A DNA stretch of 64,000 nucleotides, from contig DOTD01000017.1 of assembly GCA_003513005.1 (NCBI GenBank), positions 3,263-67,262 on the forward strand, read 5' to 3'. The notes beneath the pieces were generated by a model. The model was not told the origin of the DNA. It did no database searches and saw nothing but the letters and a program-made list of their open reading frames with translations. The first letter of the stretch is position 1; each line of letters opens with the position of its first letter. Positions 52,575 to 61,705 of the stretch are shown here, piece after piece. The DNA comes from Desulfotomaculum sp. Its GTDB lineage: Bacteria > Bacillota > Desulfotomaculia > Desulfotomaculales > Nap2-2B. The translations under genes and the position numbers were made by a program.

Positions 52575-53351
52575 TTAATATAAGAAGTAAGTGTCTCCTT
52601 CCTGCGCAAGAACTACCGGACGGCCATATCCTTCCTGGGCCTGGGAGCGTAGCTGCTCAAGATCATATTCAGGGTAAAAGTGAGTTATAATAAGTTCCTT
52701 GACTTTAGCCCGCGCAGCCAGTTCCCCGGCCTGCCGCGCAGTAAAATGCAGCTCTTTGAAAGCCTCCAGGTCTTTATCCAGTCCGCTTGCCTCACAAAGG
52801 AAGATACCGGCTTTTTCAGCAAGCTCGGTTAACTCTTTGCCGGGTATTGCGTCCCCGGAATAAACCAGATAACCGGAGCCTTCTATTCCCAAGGCGTAGG
52901 CGCTCATGGTTGAATGATGCACTGGAAGAAAAGAAATATTCACTGCGCCGATCTTAGCCTGCCGCACACTGGCGCCGGAAGACAGCTTTTCAACCGGCAG
53001 GTCTTCAATAGGCGTTACCTCAAAGGCATCCGAGCAGGATTGAAGTTCCTTGAAAATATGGTGTGGTTCCGAGGGTAAAAACAGTTGTATGTGATTCCTT
53101 CTCAGACCGTCTCTTAGAGCGCCTCTAGTGGCATGCCGCAGGCAGTGCAAATCAACGTAGTGATCGGGATGCAGGTGGGTTATGACAGCCGCCTTTATAT
53201 CTGCATGATGTATGAAATGTCCTAAACGGCTGAATGCGCCATGTCCCAAATCAAGTAGAATGTTGGCGCCGCCGTCCTGCAGCAGGTAGCCGGAACAGGC
53301 GCCGTCCACAGGTGCGTATGGAGCCCAACATCCGAGAACGGTTAAGCGCAT
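52575..53351 (-). CDS. MBL-fold metallo-hydrolase (RNase Z-like)
   Basis: The 258-residue protein has the zinc motif VITHLHPDHYVDL, LVYSGDAIPG and ELIITHFYPEYD, and resembles RNase Z-like MBL proteins such as B. subtilis YhfI. It lacks the flexible arm of true RNase Z. The start at 53351 follows GGAGGC by 10 nt; the frame is open to 53384. Substrate unknown. Confidence 0.85.
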   Translation of the reverse strand: MRLTVLGCWAPYAPVDGACSGYLLQDGGANILLDLGHGAFSRLGHFIHHADIKAAVITHLHPDHYVDLHCLRHATRGALRDGLRRNHIQLFLPSEPHHIFKELQSCSDAFEVTPIEDLPVEKLSSGASVRQAKIGAVNISFLPVHHSTMSAYALGIEGSGYLVYSGDAIPGKELTELAEKAGIFLCEASGLDKDLEAFKELHFTARQAGELAARAKVKELIITHFYPEYDLEQLRSQAQEGYGRPVVLAQEGDTYFLY

Positions 53352-53549
53352 TTTTATATTTGCCTCCTTGAAAAAAATATGCATTGGGTATTATATCACC
53401 CTGGAATTACAAAAGGCAACAATCTAATCTACACCCATTTACAACAACAACAACTCTGTTTAAAATAGAAAGAAACATGGCTTCAAATATAGAATAAGCT
53501 AAAAAATAATATAATGATTCAAAAATGAGAAGGAGAGGCGGTTATCACA

Positions 53550-54854
53550 TTGGAAACAAATCTCCAGGAAAAAGAAGACCAGGCAGTTTTAAAAACAGAG
53601 AAAGGCATTCCTCCTGCAAAAACACTTGATCAATACGCTGAAATTGTCGGCCCGCAAATCATAGAGGAACTAATCAAGCTGGGAAACGAAGTTAAAGGGC
53701 TGAAAGTACAGCAGATCAATTCGGCGCGGTTCGGCGGCGGCGTTGCTGAGATGCTGCATTCAATAATTCCCCTTGAACGTGTCCTGGGGCTTGACATGAA
53801 CTGGGAAGTTATTACGGGAAATATAGATTTCTTTAACTATACGAAAACGATCCATAATTTTATCCAGGGCAAGATGGGAATTCCGGATCTTGTCGGAACG
53901 AAAGTATATTGGGATACAAACAAGGCCAACTTTAAATTAATTGACCAGGACGCGGATATAATCCTTATCCACGATCCACAACCGGCCGGAATGATAAAAT
54001 TCCTCGACACTGCAATAAGGAAAAAACAGAAATGGATCTGGCGGTGTCATATTCAGCTCCTGCCAAAAGATTTTTTTGTAACGGAGTTTTTAAGGACCCT
54101 GATCGAGTCCTATGACGCAACAATCTTTTCTTCACCTCAGTTCCTTCCGCCGTGGAAAGTACCGTCAATTCTTATTCTGCCGTATATTGATCCCCTTTCA
54201 GACAAAAATAAAGAATTGACGAAACAAGAGATACAAGCTGTGCTTGATAAATTTAGAATCGAAGATCCGAAAAAGAAACCCCTCCTTACGCTGGTCTCCC
54301 GTTTTGATCCTTTTAAGGGACATCTGGCAGCCATAGAGGCTTTTAAAAAGATACGCAAAATAATTCCCTGTCAGCTGTTACTGGCGGGAGGAACAGCTTA
54401 CGACGACCCCGAAAATATCAGGATCTTCGATGAATTAGCCGATAAGTCAAAAAACATACCGGATGTTATGCTGCTGAATCTCCCTCCGGACAGTCATATA
54501 GAAATCAATGCCTTTCAGAGGGCGTCTACTATTATTCTGCAGCCCTCCGTCAAAGAAGGTTTCGGGCTTACGGTAAGTGAAGGAATGTGGAAGGAGAAAC
54601 CGGTAATCGGCGGTAATACAGGAGGCATACCGGCACAGATTATAGACGGTTATAATGGCTTTTTGATAACTCCCGGTGAAAAGGGTATACCTGAAATGAT
54701 TGAAAGAATAATTTACCTCCTGGAGCATCCCATGTCTGCCAGAGAAATGGGAAAAAGAGGAAGAGAAGGCGTTAAAGAGCGTTTTCTAGTTACCCGGGGT
54801 ATTTATGACGAGTTATGTCTGTTTAGAAACCTGATTTGCAATTTAGAAATATAG
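53550..54854 (+). CDS. Family 4 glycosyltransferase (trehalose synthase TreT-like)
   Basis: The 434-residue GT-B enzyme has an N-terminal domain with VQQINSARFGGGVAEMLHS, DIILIHDPQPAGMI and a C-terminal GT4 domain with SRFDPFKGHLAAIEAF and PSVKEGFGLTVSEGMW (EX7E motif). This arrangement matches TreT-like trehalose synthases, which make trehalose from NDP-glucose and glucose, but other sugar acceptors are possible. The TTG start has AAGGAGAGG 11 nt upstream. It ends 14 bp before the cysteine synthase gene. Confidence 0.82.
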   Translation: METNLQEKEDQAVLKTEKGIPPAKTLDQYAEIVGPQIIEELIKLGNEVKGLKVQQINSARFGGGVAEMLHSIIPLERVLGLDMNWEVITGNIDFFNYTKTIHNFIQGKMGIPDLVGTKVYWDTNKANFKLIDQDADIILIHDPQPAGMIKFLDTAIRKKQKWIWRCHIQLLPKDFFVTEFLRTLIESYDATIFSSPQFLPPWKVPSILILPYIDPLSDKNKELTKQEIQAVLDKFRIEDPKKKPLLTLVSRFDPFKGHLAAIEAFKKIRKIIPCQLLLAGGTAYDDPENIRIFDELADKSKNIPDVMLLNLPPDSHIEINAFQRASTIILQPSVKEGFGLTVSEGMWKEKPVIGGNTGGIPAQIIDGYNGFLITPGEKGIPEMIERIIYLLEHPMSAREMGKRGREGVKERFLVTRGIYDELCLFRNLICNLEI

Positions 54855-54868
54855 GAGTGAGAACTATA

Positions 54869-55777
54869 ATGAGTGTTTTGTCAGCTATCGGCAACACCCC
54901 GCTTGTAGCTTTAAAAAACTTAAACAGCAATCCCCGAGTAAGAATTTTGGCCAAGCTTGAAGGTAATAATCCGGGTGGATCAGTTAAGGACAGGCCGGCT
55001 TACTACATGATTAAAAAAGCGGAAGAGTCGGGTGAATTAACACATGACAGGGTTATCTTGGAGCCTACCTCCGGCAATACAGGCATAGCGCTGGCAATGA
55101 TCGGGGCGGCAAGGGGATACAAAGTAAAATTAATTATGCCTGAATGCGTCAGTATAGAAAGAAGGCATATCCTGGAGGCCCACGGTGCGGAAGCTATCCT
55201 TACTAACGCATGTGAGGCGACAGACGGGGCCATCCGGAAAGCCCATGAAATCATGAAAAACGAACCGGAATTATACTACATGCCGAATCAATTTGTAAAC
55301 GCAAATAACATTCTTGCTCATTACGAGACAACCGGACCGGAAATCTTCTCTCAGACAAATGGAGAAGTTGATGTATTTGTGGCTGGAATGGGGACAACCG
55401 GTACACTGATGGGTATAAGCCAGTACCTAAAGGAAAAGAAACCCGGAGTAAAGATTGCCGGGATAGAACCGACAGTAGGGCATACGATACAAGGGCTTAA
55501 AAACATGACAGAATCTATTGTTCCTGCTATCTACGATCCTGCAATGCTGGACCAGATAATTGTCGTTGAAGATGAAGAAGCGTTCGAAACAACCAGAAGA
55601 CTGGCTCTGGAAGAAGGTATTTTCGCAGGTATGTCCAGCGGCGCTGCTGTGGCGGGGGCGCGTCGCCTGGCGGCAGAAATGGATTCCGGGACAATTGTCG
55701 CCCTGCTGCCTGACCGGGGTGACCGTTACCTCAGTACGGTTTTGTTTAGATCAGTCTGCGGTAAATGTCCCCCGTAA
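54869..55777 (+). CDS. Cysteine synthase family protein (CysK/CysM)
   Basis: A pyridoxal-phosphate enzyme of 302 residues with the Lys in NNPGGSVKDRPAYYMI, the TSGNTGIALAMIGAARGY loop and the MGTTGTLMG phosphate site. The C-terminal part contains SSGAAVAGA. It resembles O-acetylserine sulfhydrylase B (CysM), and the C-terminal GKCPP could be a redox-active or metal-binding tail. ATG at 54869 follows TAGGAGTGAGA. The exact acceptor (sulfide, thiosulfate) is not known. Confidence 0.88.
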   Translation: MSVLSAIGNTPLVALKNLNSNPRVRILAKLEGNNPGGSVKDRPAYYMIKKAEESGELTHDRVILEPTSGNTGIALAMIGAARGYKVKLIMPECVSIERRHILEAHGAEAILTNACEATDGAIRKAHEIMKNEPELYYMPNQFVNANNILAHYETTGPEIFSQTNGEVDVFVAGMGTTGTLMGISQYLKEKKPGVKIAGIEPTVGHTIQGLKNMTESIVPAIYDPAMLDQIIVVEDEEAFETTRRLALEEGIFAGMSSGAAVAGARRLAAEMDSGTIVALLPDRGDRYLSTVLFRSVCGKCPP

Positions 55778-55845
55778 AAACTGAAATTATTGTGATATTG
55801 TTTTTCCGGAAAGACATTTGGAGGGTTATTTTCTCCTCCAAAATT

Positions 55846-56733
55846 TTATTTTATGGGTGGAATGTTGTCCGCAATTATATTAAAGAATGTATGTTTTTGT
55901 CCGGGCAGGGATTCCAGACATTCCAAAGCTTCTATTGAAGTTTCAAATCCGTCACTCCGGCTAAGTAATCTTTTTATAAGTGAAATAAATGAATCTGACA
56001 AATTAAGAACTTTCTCCCATGGCAACTCAAATTGTGTCTCATCCTCAACATGGTTTATAAAAAGATCTACTGCAACAACCCCTGCCCCGAACAAATCGCT
56101 GCGGGGGCTGATTTCCCCGCGCAGCAGGGAGTATGTTTCATATCCGGGAATATTCTGCCCTTTCATTCTAACACTATGAAAAGGACGGACATATTTCAGC
56201 GCTTTTTCTGTAGAAGTGATTTCCACTGGGTCATGACAAAGAGGAAACTGAAGCGGATCAAGAAATCTTGCCAGACCAAAATCAACTAAATATAGTTTTC
56301 CCTTATTTAGCAAAAGATTTGACAAACGAATATCGCGATGGATAACTGCATTTTCTTTTACTAAAGGGCAATGCAGTTCAGTGAGAATAGCGAAAAGCTT
56401 TATTAATATGTCCCTGACTTCTTGTTCGCTAAAACGGCAGCCTGTATCAATAGAGTAACTTAAAGGCCACCCGGGTATATATTCCTGAACTATACAGTAT
56501 ACATCCTCCAGGGAAAAGCTTTCAACAAACCTCGGCGTTCCTCTGCAGGTTATACGTTCCAGGATTTCTTTTTCCAAGTGAAAGTACGGCGGAAAATCAG
56601 GACTCTCTTCAGCATTGTTAAACAAAGCCTTTAAAGCATACAACCGGCCATTTTTCTCGACTTTTAGAACGGCTCCATAACTCCCTCGGCCAAGATATGA
56701 CTTAAAGCAATATCCGTGGTGAGAATGTTCCTT
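55846..56733 (-). CDS. Serine/threonine protein kinase-like, start unresolved
   Basis: The kinase has the VAIK-type Lys in LYALKALF, the HRDIRLSNLLL catalytic loop, DFGLARF and the PRSDLFGAGV segment, so a complete kinase core is seen. The Gly-rich loop (LGRGSYGAVLKV) is encoded in the 30 codons before the first usable start (TTG at 56643). Those codons are open and in frame from the TGA that ends the zinc-ribbon gene upstream. No ATG, GTG, TTG, CTG or ATT in frame provides a start there. Either the TGA is read through, or the gene is a broken zinc-ribbon/kinase fusion, or a start was lost. The coordinates include the in-frame extension. Confidence 0.7.
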   Translation of the reverse strand, partial: KEHSHHGYCFKSYLGRGSYGAVLKVEKNGRLYALKALFNNAEESPDFPPYFHLEKEILERITCRGTPRFVESFSLEDVYCIVQEYIPGWPLSYSIDTGCRFSEQEVRDILIKLFAILTELHCPLVKENAVIHRDIRLSNLLLNKGKLYLVDFGLARFLDPLQFPLCHDPVEITSTEKALKYVRPFHSVRMKGQNIPGYETYSLLRGEISPRSDLFGAGVVAVDLFINHVEDETQFELPWEKVLNLSDSFISLIKRLLSRSDGFETSIEALECLESLPGQKHTFFNIIADNIPPIK

Positions 56734-57024
56734 TCAGGAGGAGAACAGTCCTCCCAGAAAGCCTTTCTTGCGGCGGTGTTTTCCTCCGGAACTGCTGTGA
56801 CGATATCCGTAGGGCTGGTGCTCCGGCCTCGGAATTTGCTGCTGAGGAGCTTGACTGGAAGTTATTCCCTTCAAAGCTGTGCCGCACTGGGGACAGGAAA
56901 CCCAATTTTGTTCCACTTTGTTCCCACACGAGGGGCAAAAAAGACCCCTGTTAACTTCGGAACCGCAGTAAGGACAGAATCTGAAATCATTTTGAAGGTT
57001 TTGCTGGCAGTTTGGGCAATTCAT
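56734..57024 (-). CDS. Zinc-ribbon protein
   Basis: A 96-residue protein with four CxxC knuckles (CPNC, CPYC, CPSC, CPQC) over the first 48 residues, forming two zinc ribbons, then a linker rich in Gln, Pro and Ser and a basic/hydrophobic end (HRRKKGFLGGLFSS). Such double ribbons often precede a second domain in fused proteins. In this case the reading frame continues, after one TGA, into a protein kinase. GGAGGC precedes the ATG. Function unknown. Confidence 0.8.
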   Translation of the reverse strand: MNCPNCQQNLQNDFRFCPYCGSEVNRGLFCPSCGNKVEQNWVSCPQCGTALKGITSSQAPQQQIPRPEHQPYGYRHSSSGGKHRRKKGFLGGLFSS

Positions 57025-57098
57025 TAAAAAAGCCTCCTTGGTTAAATGTTACTTTTTTATACCATAAAGAACAGAAATATGCAAATTCATCATAACTA

Positions 57099-57160
57099 AA
57101 TACAGGGGGACGGTTCTTGTGTATTCATTAATGAATACACAAGAACCGTCCCCCTGTATT
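57099..57160. repeat. 62-bp perfect palindrome (31-bp arms)
   Basis: The arms AATACAGGGGGACGGTTCTT... and their reverse complement meet with no spacer. A further direct copy of the right arm's last 24 bases (57162-57185) follows. The element is in the intergenic region after sdhB (57213) and upstream of the zinc-ribbon gene. On the transcript it would form a very strong hairpin and may act as a terminator. The AAGAACCGTCCCC core is a type of intergenic sequence seen in clostridial genomes. Confidence 0.85.
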
Positions 57161-57161
57161 A

Positions 57162-57185
57162 ACACAAGAACCGTCCCCCTGTATT
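57162..57185. repeat. Third arm copy next to the 62-bp palindrome
   Basis: ACACAAGAACCGTCCCCCTG and the following four bases repeat the right arm of the palindrome 1 bp downstream of it. This makes a set of three arms, two inverted and one direct. Confidence 0.8.
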
Positions 57186-57212
57186 AATAAAAACCATCTT
57201 GTAGTTGCTTTT

Positions 57213-57989
57213 CTAGCCTGGAGCCGCTAGGCCGGGGCCTTTGGGCTTGCCTTTTAACCAACGGTTAAATCCACGGAAAGCAGTCTCACGGTTAAGCTCG
57301 GCAATTATTGAAACCAGCGGAATTTCCTTGGGGCAGACTCTTTCGCAGTTTTGTGCATTACCGCAATCTGCAATTCCACCATCACCTGCTATGGCGTCCA
57401 AGCGTTCGTCTTTATACATAGCTCCTGTTGGATGGGCATTGAATAACTTTACCTGTCCCATGCATGTCGGCCCCATATAATTTGTCTTGGGATTGACGTA
57501 AGGGCAGGCCTCCATGCAGCATCCGCAAGTCATACAGCATGAAATAAGGTAACGTTCATCCTGAACGCTGGGAGCAACTTTAGGGCCAGGGCCCATGTAA
57601 TAAGTTCCGTCTATGGGAACCCACGCTTTGATCTTTTTCAAATTCTCAAACATTTTTTGCCGGTCAACCATCAGATCGCGGACCAATGGGAATTTGCTCA
57701 GCGGCTGCAGGACAATTGGCTTACTCAGCGTATCTACCAGGGCAGCGCATGCCTGACGGGCAACTCCGTTGATCACCATACTGCAGGCGCCGCAAACCTC
57801 TTCCAGGCAGTTGCAGTCCCAAATTACCGGGGTTGTTGGTTTGCCCTGCACGTTGACAGGGTTCCTTTGGATTTCAAGGAGCAACGAAATTACATTAGCC
57901 TTGGGTGCAACGGGAACTTTAAATTCCTCCCAGTACGGCCTGGAGTTAGGACTCTCCTGACGTTTAATTTTTAAAATAACATCACTCAT
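57213..57989 (-). CDS. sdhB: Succinate dehydrogenase/fumarate reductase iron-sulfur subunit
   Basis: SdhB carries electrons from the flavin subunit to the membrane quinone site. The 258-residue protein has the N-terminal [2Fe-2S] ligands (CNCLEEVCGACSMVINGVAR with a further Cys) and the C-terminal clusters (CCMTCGCCMEACPYVNP and NCERVCPKEIP). It lies after sdhA, 3 bp apart, and completes the sdhC-sdhA-sdhB operon. In propionate-oxidising clostridia this complex oxidises succinate with menaquinone. Confidence 0.95.
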   Translation of the reverse strand: MSDVILKIKRQESPNSRPYWEEFKVPVAPKANVISLLLEIQRNPVNVQGKPTTPVIWDCNCLEEVCGACSMVINGVARQACAALVDTLSKPIVLQPLSKFPLVRDLMVDRQKMFENLKKIKAWVPIDGTYYMGPGPKVAPSVQDERYLISCCMTCGCCMEACPYVNPKTNYMGPTCMGQVKLFNAHPTGAMYKDERLDAIAGDGGIADCGNAQNCERVCPKEIPLVSIIAELNRETAFRGFNRWLKGKPKGPGLAAPG

Positions 57990-57992
57990 TTT

Positions 57993-59789
57993 TTATTTCG
58001 CCCCCTCCTTGCTCGTGGCGGCCTCTTTTTCGGCGCTCTCTTTAATTACCTGATCCTTAGTGACATCATATCGGCGCACTCTTGGTTTGACTAACGTTAT
58101 ATCTACATCTTCCACGGAGAACACCGGACCATTTGGTGTCCATTTGGCTTTGGTGGTTTTCAGCCAGTTCTCGTCATCCCGGTTGGGATATTCAGGCATA
58201 TAATGCGCGCCCCTGCTCTCCTTGCGCAGCAGAGCGCCTCCGACTATTCCCCTGGCTAATTCGAACATGTTCCATAAGTGCCGGATAAATATGGCTGTCC
58301 TGTTGGACCAACCGCCTGTGTCATAGACACCGAGTTTCTTATACCTCTCCATTAATTCTAAAAGCTTTTTGTCAGTATCCTGCAGCTGTTTGGTCGTGCG
58401 CACAACACCAGCATAAGTGGACATATATTCATTCATTTCGTCTTTAAGCACATAGGGATTTTCCGGGCCGTTAAACTTAAATATCTTATCCATCTCGGCT
58501 TTCTGCTTGGCCATTTCCGCATCAAAAACTTTACTTGAGACATCGCTGGAGGTTTTCTTAAGCGACTTGCAGTATTCCATTACTTTGTCCCCGGCTACTG
58601 TACCGGCGTATAAGCAGGAAATAAGTGAGTTTGCGCCAAGTCTATTGGCTCCGTGGTACTGATATTCACATTCCCCGGCTGCAAACAGGCCCGGAATGTT
58701 GGTCATCTGATTATAATCGACCCACATGCCGCCCATTGAATAATGCATCGCCGGGAATACTTTCATAGGCACTTTGGTTGGTTCCTCACCGGCAAACTTA
58801 CGGTAAATTTCCAAAACGCCGTGCTGTCTTTTCTCTATCCAGTCGGGTTCAAGATGGGTAACATCCAAATAAACGGAATCTCCTCCGTCCAGACCAAGTC
58901 CTAATTCACGGCACACTTTAAAAATGCCCCTGCTGGCAACATCACGGGAGACTAGATTGCCATAGGCAGGATACCATTCCTCCATGAAGAACCAGGGTTT
59001 GCCGTCTTTGTATGTCCAAAGGCGTCCGCCGTCACCGCGTACCCCTTCAGAAATCAGCCTTAGTTTATCGTCTCCGCCAATACATGTGGGATGAATCTGG
59101 ATCATTTCCGGGTTTGCGTAATATACACCCTGCTGGTAGGCGCTGCTCGCCGGGCTGCCGGTATTGATAATTGAATTCGTCGTTTTTCCATAGACAGCGC
59201 CAAGACCACCAGTGCATAGAATTACCGCATCACCTTGGAACGACCTTATTTCCATCGTTTTCATATCCTGGGCAATACAACCGCGGCAAACACCGTTATC
59301 ATCAATTACGGCAGACAGGTAATCCCAGTCTTCAAATTTATTGACCTTGCCCTGCGTTTCCCAATAACGAACCTGTTCATCAAGGGCATAGAGAAGCTGC
59401 TGCCCCGTTGTAGAACCGGAAAAAGCAGTCCTGTGGACCAGTGTTCCTCCGAATCTGCGGAAATCAAGGCTGCCTTCAGGAGTACGTGTAAAGGGAACAC
59501 CCATTCGATCCATAAGATAAATAATCCCCGGCGCTGCCTCGCACATTCCGAGCACGGGGGGTTGGTTGGCCAGGTAATCCCCTCCCAGAAGGGTATCATC
59601 AAAATGGTTCCAGGGTGAATCTCCTTCTCCTTTGGTGTTTACTGCGCCATTAATTCCACCCTGGGCACAAACCGAGTGGGAACGCTTAACGTGAACAAAA
59701 GAGATTAAATCTACATTTTCGCCTTTTTCAGCAATTTTTATCGTAGCCATTAGGCCTGCAAGGCCGCCGCCTACAACAATAAACTTCAA
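57993..59789 (-). CDS. sdhA: Succinate dehydrogenase/fumarate reductase flavoprotein subunit
   Basis: The 598-residue subunit binds FAD covalently and carries the dicarboxylate site. It has the FAD-binding VVGGGLAGLMATIKIAE, the His-flavin segment KRSHSVCAQGGINGA, LVHRTAFSGSTTGQ, the HPTCIGG loop and the RLGANSLISCL region. The C-terminus has an extra basic/acidic tail (KESAEKEAATSKEGAK). Sequence and order fit the Bacillus-type SdhCAB of Gram-positive bacteria, which can work in either direction. Confidence 0.95.
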   Translation of the reverse strand: MKFIVVGGGLAGLMATIKIAEKGENVDLISFVHVKRSHSVCAQGGINGAVNTKGEGDSPWNHFDDTLLGGDYLANQPPVLGMCEAAPGIIYLMDRMGVPFTRTPEGSLDFRRFGGTLVHRTAFSGSTTGQQLLYALDEQVRYWETQGKVNKFEDWDYLSAVIDDNGVCRGCIAQDMKTMEIRSFQGDAVILCTGGLGAVYGKTTNSIINTGSPASSAYQQGVYYANPEMIQIHPTCIGGDDKLRLISEGVRGDGGRLWTYKDGKPWFFMEEWYPAYGNLVSRDVASRGIFKVCRELGLGLDGGDSVYLDVTHLEPDWIEKRQHGVLEIYRKFAGEEPTKVPMKVFPAMHYSMGGMWVDYNQMTNIPGLFAAGECEYQYHGANRLGANSLISCLYAGTVAGDKVMEYCKSLKKTSSDVSSKVFDAEMAKQKAEMDKIFKFNGPENPYVLKDEMNEYMSTYAGVVRTTKQLQDTDKKLLELMERYKKLGVYDTGGWSNRTAIFIRHLWNMFELARGIVGGALLRKESRGAHYMPEYPNRDDENWLKTTKAKWTPNGPVFSVEDVDITLVKPRVRRYDVTKDQVIKESAEKEAATSKEGAK

Positions 59790-59820
59790 TTTTAAAACCC
59801 CTTCCCCTGCAAAATAATTA

Positions 59821-60453
59821 TCAACGTATTACGACAACAGCGTTGCTTAAAAGAGTTAAGCCCGCAATACCAACAACACCCAAGGCAATAAAAATTAATG
59901 TGCAGATGCAGCTGACAAAATTTTGCGATTCTGAGCCGATTGTAATTCCCCAACTGATCAGGAAAGACCAGATGCCGTTGCAGAAGTGGAAAACAGCGGC
60001 CAGGTAACCGATTATATAAACTACATAAATAGTAGGATCGGAGAGCCACGCTGCGATAGTGGCAAAATCCATCTCAGCCCCGGTAAAGATTCTGGCTATT
60101 CTCAGGACGTAAATATGCCAGAAAACAAAAATGAATGTTACAATTGCCGTAAAGCGCTGCAAATAAAACATCCAGTTTCTGTAATACTTATATTGAAATG
60201 TATTGGTCTTTGAAATATAGGTTACCCAGACACCATAAAGCGCATGGTAAAGTATAGGGATGCCTATTAAACCTACTTCAATATAAGGTGTCAGCGGCGA
60301 CCTTTCTAAAAGTCCGATTGCCCAGTCATAGGCCTCCGGCCCCTTAAAGATGAAAGAGTTGATGCATAAATGTATACATAGAAAAATGCCCACCGGAAAA
60401 ATTCCTGTAAAGGAATGCAACCGCCGCGCTAAATAATGATATTTCTGCGACAT
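59821..60453 (-). CDS. sdhC: Succinate dehydrogenase/fumarate reductase cytochrome b subunit
   Basis: The membrane anchor of the complex, with 210 residues, five transmembrane helices and several His positions suitable for two b-type hemes (RRLHSFTG, LCIHLCINS, LYHALYG, FVFWHIYVL), as in B. subtilis SdhC. It is first in the sdhCAB operon. A GGAAGGGAG site precedes the ATG. Its transcript has a ~190-nt leader from the promoter at 60650-60679. Confidence 0.92.
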   Translation of the reverse strand: MSQKYHYLARRLHSFTGIFPVGIFLCIHLCINSFIFKGPEAYDWAIGLLERSPLTPYIEVGLIGIPILYHALYGVWVTYISKTNTFQYKYYRNWMFYLQRFTAIVTFIFVFWHIYVLRIARIFTGAEMDFATIAAWLSDPTIYVVYIIGYLAAVFHFCNGIWSFLISWGITIGSESQNFVSCICTLIFIALGVVGIAGLTLLSNAVVVIR

Positions 60454-60649
60454 TTTTTAACTCCCTTCCAACAGAGTTTCTAATCAACCAAAAAATTCAA
60501 AAAATAAATCCATTACTATTAAGTCACATAACTTGTTTTATACTTTACTTCCCTTACTCCACCTCCTTTGAAAAGTTGCTCTAGAAACCTACTCCTGCCA
60601 GACAAACCAGACAATAATAATATTTTTTTTGGAAACATGTCCAGATAAT

Positions 60650-60679
60650 ATTCTAGCCCTTACTTTAAACTGATGTCAA
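60650..60679 (-). promoter_or_regulatory. Promoter of the sdhCAB operon
   Basis: TTGACA (60679-60674) and TAGAAT (60655-60650) are 18 bp apart on the minus strand. The -35 box overlaps the pheA stop codon (60676-60678), so the sdh promoter is nested in the end of the preceding gene. Confidence 0.75.
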
Positions 60680-61548
60680 GAATTTTCTCGTTTTTTAGCG
60701 GCGCCATGGGCGGGATAAGATCCTAAAATACGCATACTTACCGTATACCTTTTGATACATGATAAGGCATCACAAACATGCGCGTCTTTACGATGCCCTT
60801 CAAGATCGATAAAGAATAAATAATCACCCAGCCTGCTCTTTGTAGGCCGCGATTCTATGTGCGTCAGGTTAATCTCCCTACTGGCAAATTCTTTTAGAAT
60901 ATCATACAGCGCTCCAGGGCGGTCGTTTACAGATAAAATAAGAGAGGTTTTACAACCGGAAACAGGTTTACTATCCTGCATAGCTATAATTACAAACCTT
61001 GTGGCATTTTCCGGATAATCGTTTATGTTCCCGGCAATAACGACAAGGTTAAGTGTTTCCGCAGCCAGGGATGTTCCTATTGCCGCCCATGGCTCCTGAT
61101 GGAGGGATACAAGCCGGGCAGCTTCAGCCGTGCTGATGACTTCCTTTTTTTGTGCCAGGTATAAATACTGCTCAATGAAACCCCAACACTGCGCAAGCGC
61201 TTGCGGATGGGAGACTACCACCTCAATTTCGTCAGCGCTCATCCATTGACGGGCAAGGAGTTGATGAACAACCGGAATAATCGCCTCTCCTTTGATTTTT
61301 ACTTCTTTAAACCGGTGGGCCAGTAGATCGAGTATTACGTTAATTGAACCTTCAGTTGAATTCTCGAAAGGAAGAAGTCCTTCCTCGAGCTCACCTGATT
61401 CAACAGCGGATAAGATATCGGCAAAGGAAGAAAGGCAGACTGCATCTGCTTCTTCATCATGACCAACTTTTCTGAGCTGATCAATATAGAAGCGGGCTGC
61501 CAGTTCCGAAAATGTTCCCGGCGGGCCCAAATACCCGATTCTTTTCAA
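60676..61548 (-). CDS. pheA: Prephenate dehydratase
   Basis: PheA turns prephenate into phenylpyruvate for phenylalanine. The 290-residue protein has the substrate-binding domain (GYLGPPGTFSELAARF, FENSTEGSINVILDLL, the NATRFVII motif with the catalytic Thr-Arg-Phe) and a C-terminal ACT domain (RPGALYDILKEFASREINLTHIESRP) for feedback by phenylalanine. The start is TTG at 61548 behind AAAGGAATGG. It is a single gene, not linked to the trp operon in this window. Confidence 0.96.
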   Translation of the reverse strand: MKRIGYLGPPGTFSELAARFYIDQLRKVGHDEEADAVCLSSFADILSAVESGELEEGLLPFENSTEGSINVILDLLAHRFKEVKIKGEAIIPVVHQLLARQWMSADEIEVVVSHPQALAQCWGFIEQYLYLAQKKEVISTAEAARLVSLHQEPWAAIGTSLAAETLNLVVIAGNINDYPENATRFVIIAMQDSKPVSGCKTSLILSVNDRPGALYDILKEFASREINLTHIESRPTKSRLGDYLFFIDLEGHRKDAHVCDALSCIKRYTVSMRILGSYPAHGAAKKRENS

Positions 61549-61705
61549 TTTTGACCATTCCTTTTCGGGGACAATCAGGTAAAGTGAGTCAGATTTAAAA
61601 ACCTCCAGCTAAAGACTTGGCAAAGAGCTGCAGACTTTTTATGCTATGTCCCGATTTATTTAAGCAAAAGTATAACAAATTAAAAAAACCTGCGCAAGAT
61701 TTATT

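Noticed and set aside
56690..56745. Selenocysteine recoding of the TGA between the zinc-ribbon and kinase genes
   Set aside because: No hairpin resembling a bacterial SECIS element was seen right after the TGA, and a selenocysteine in that linker has no obvious use.
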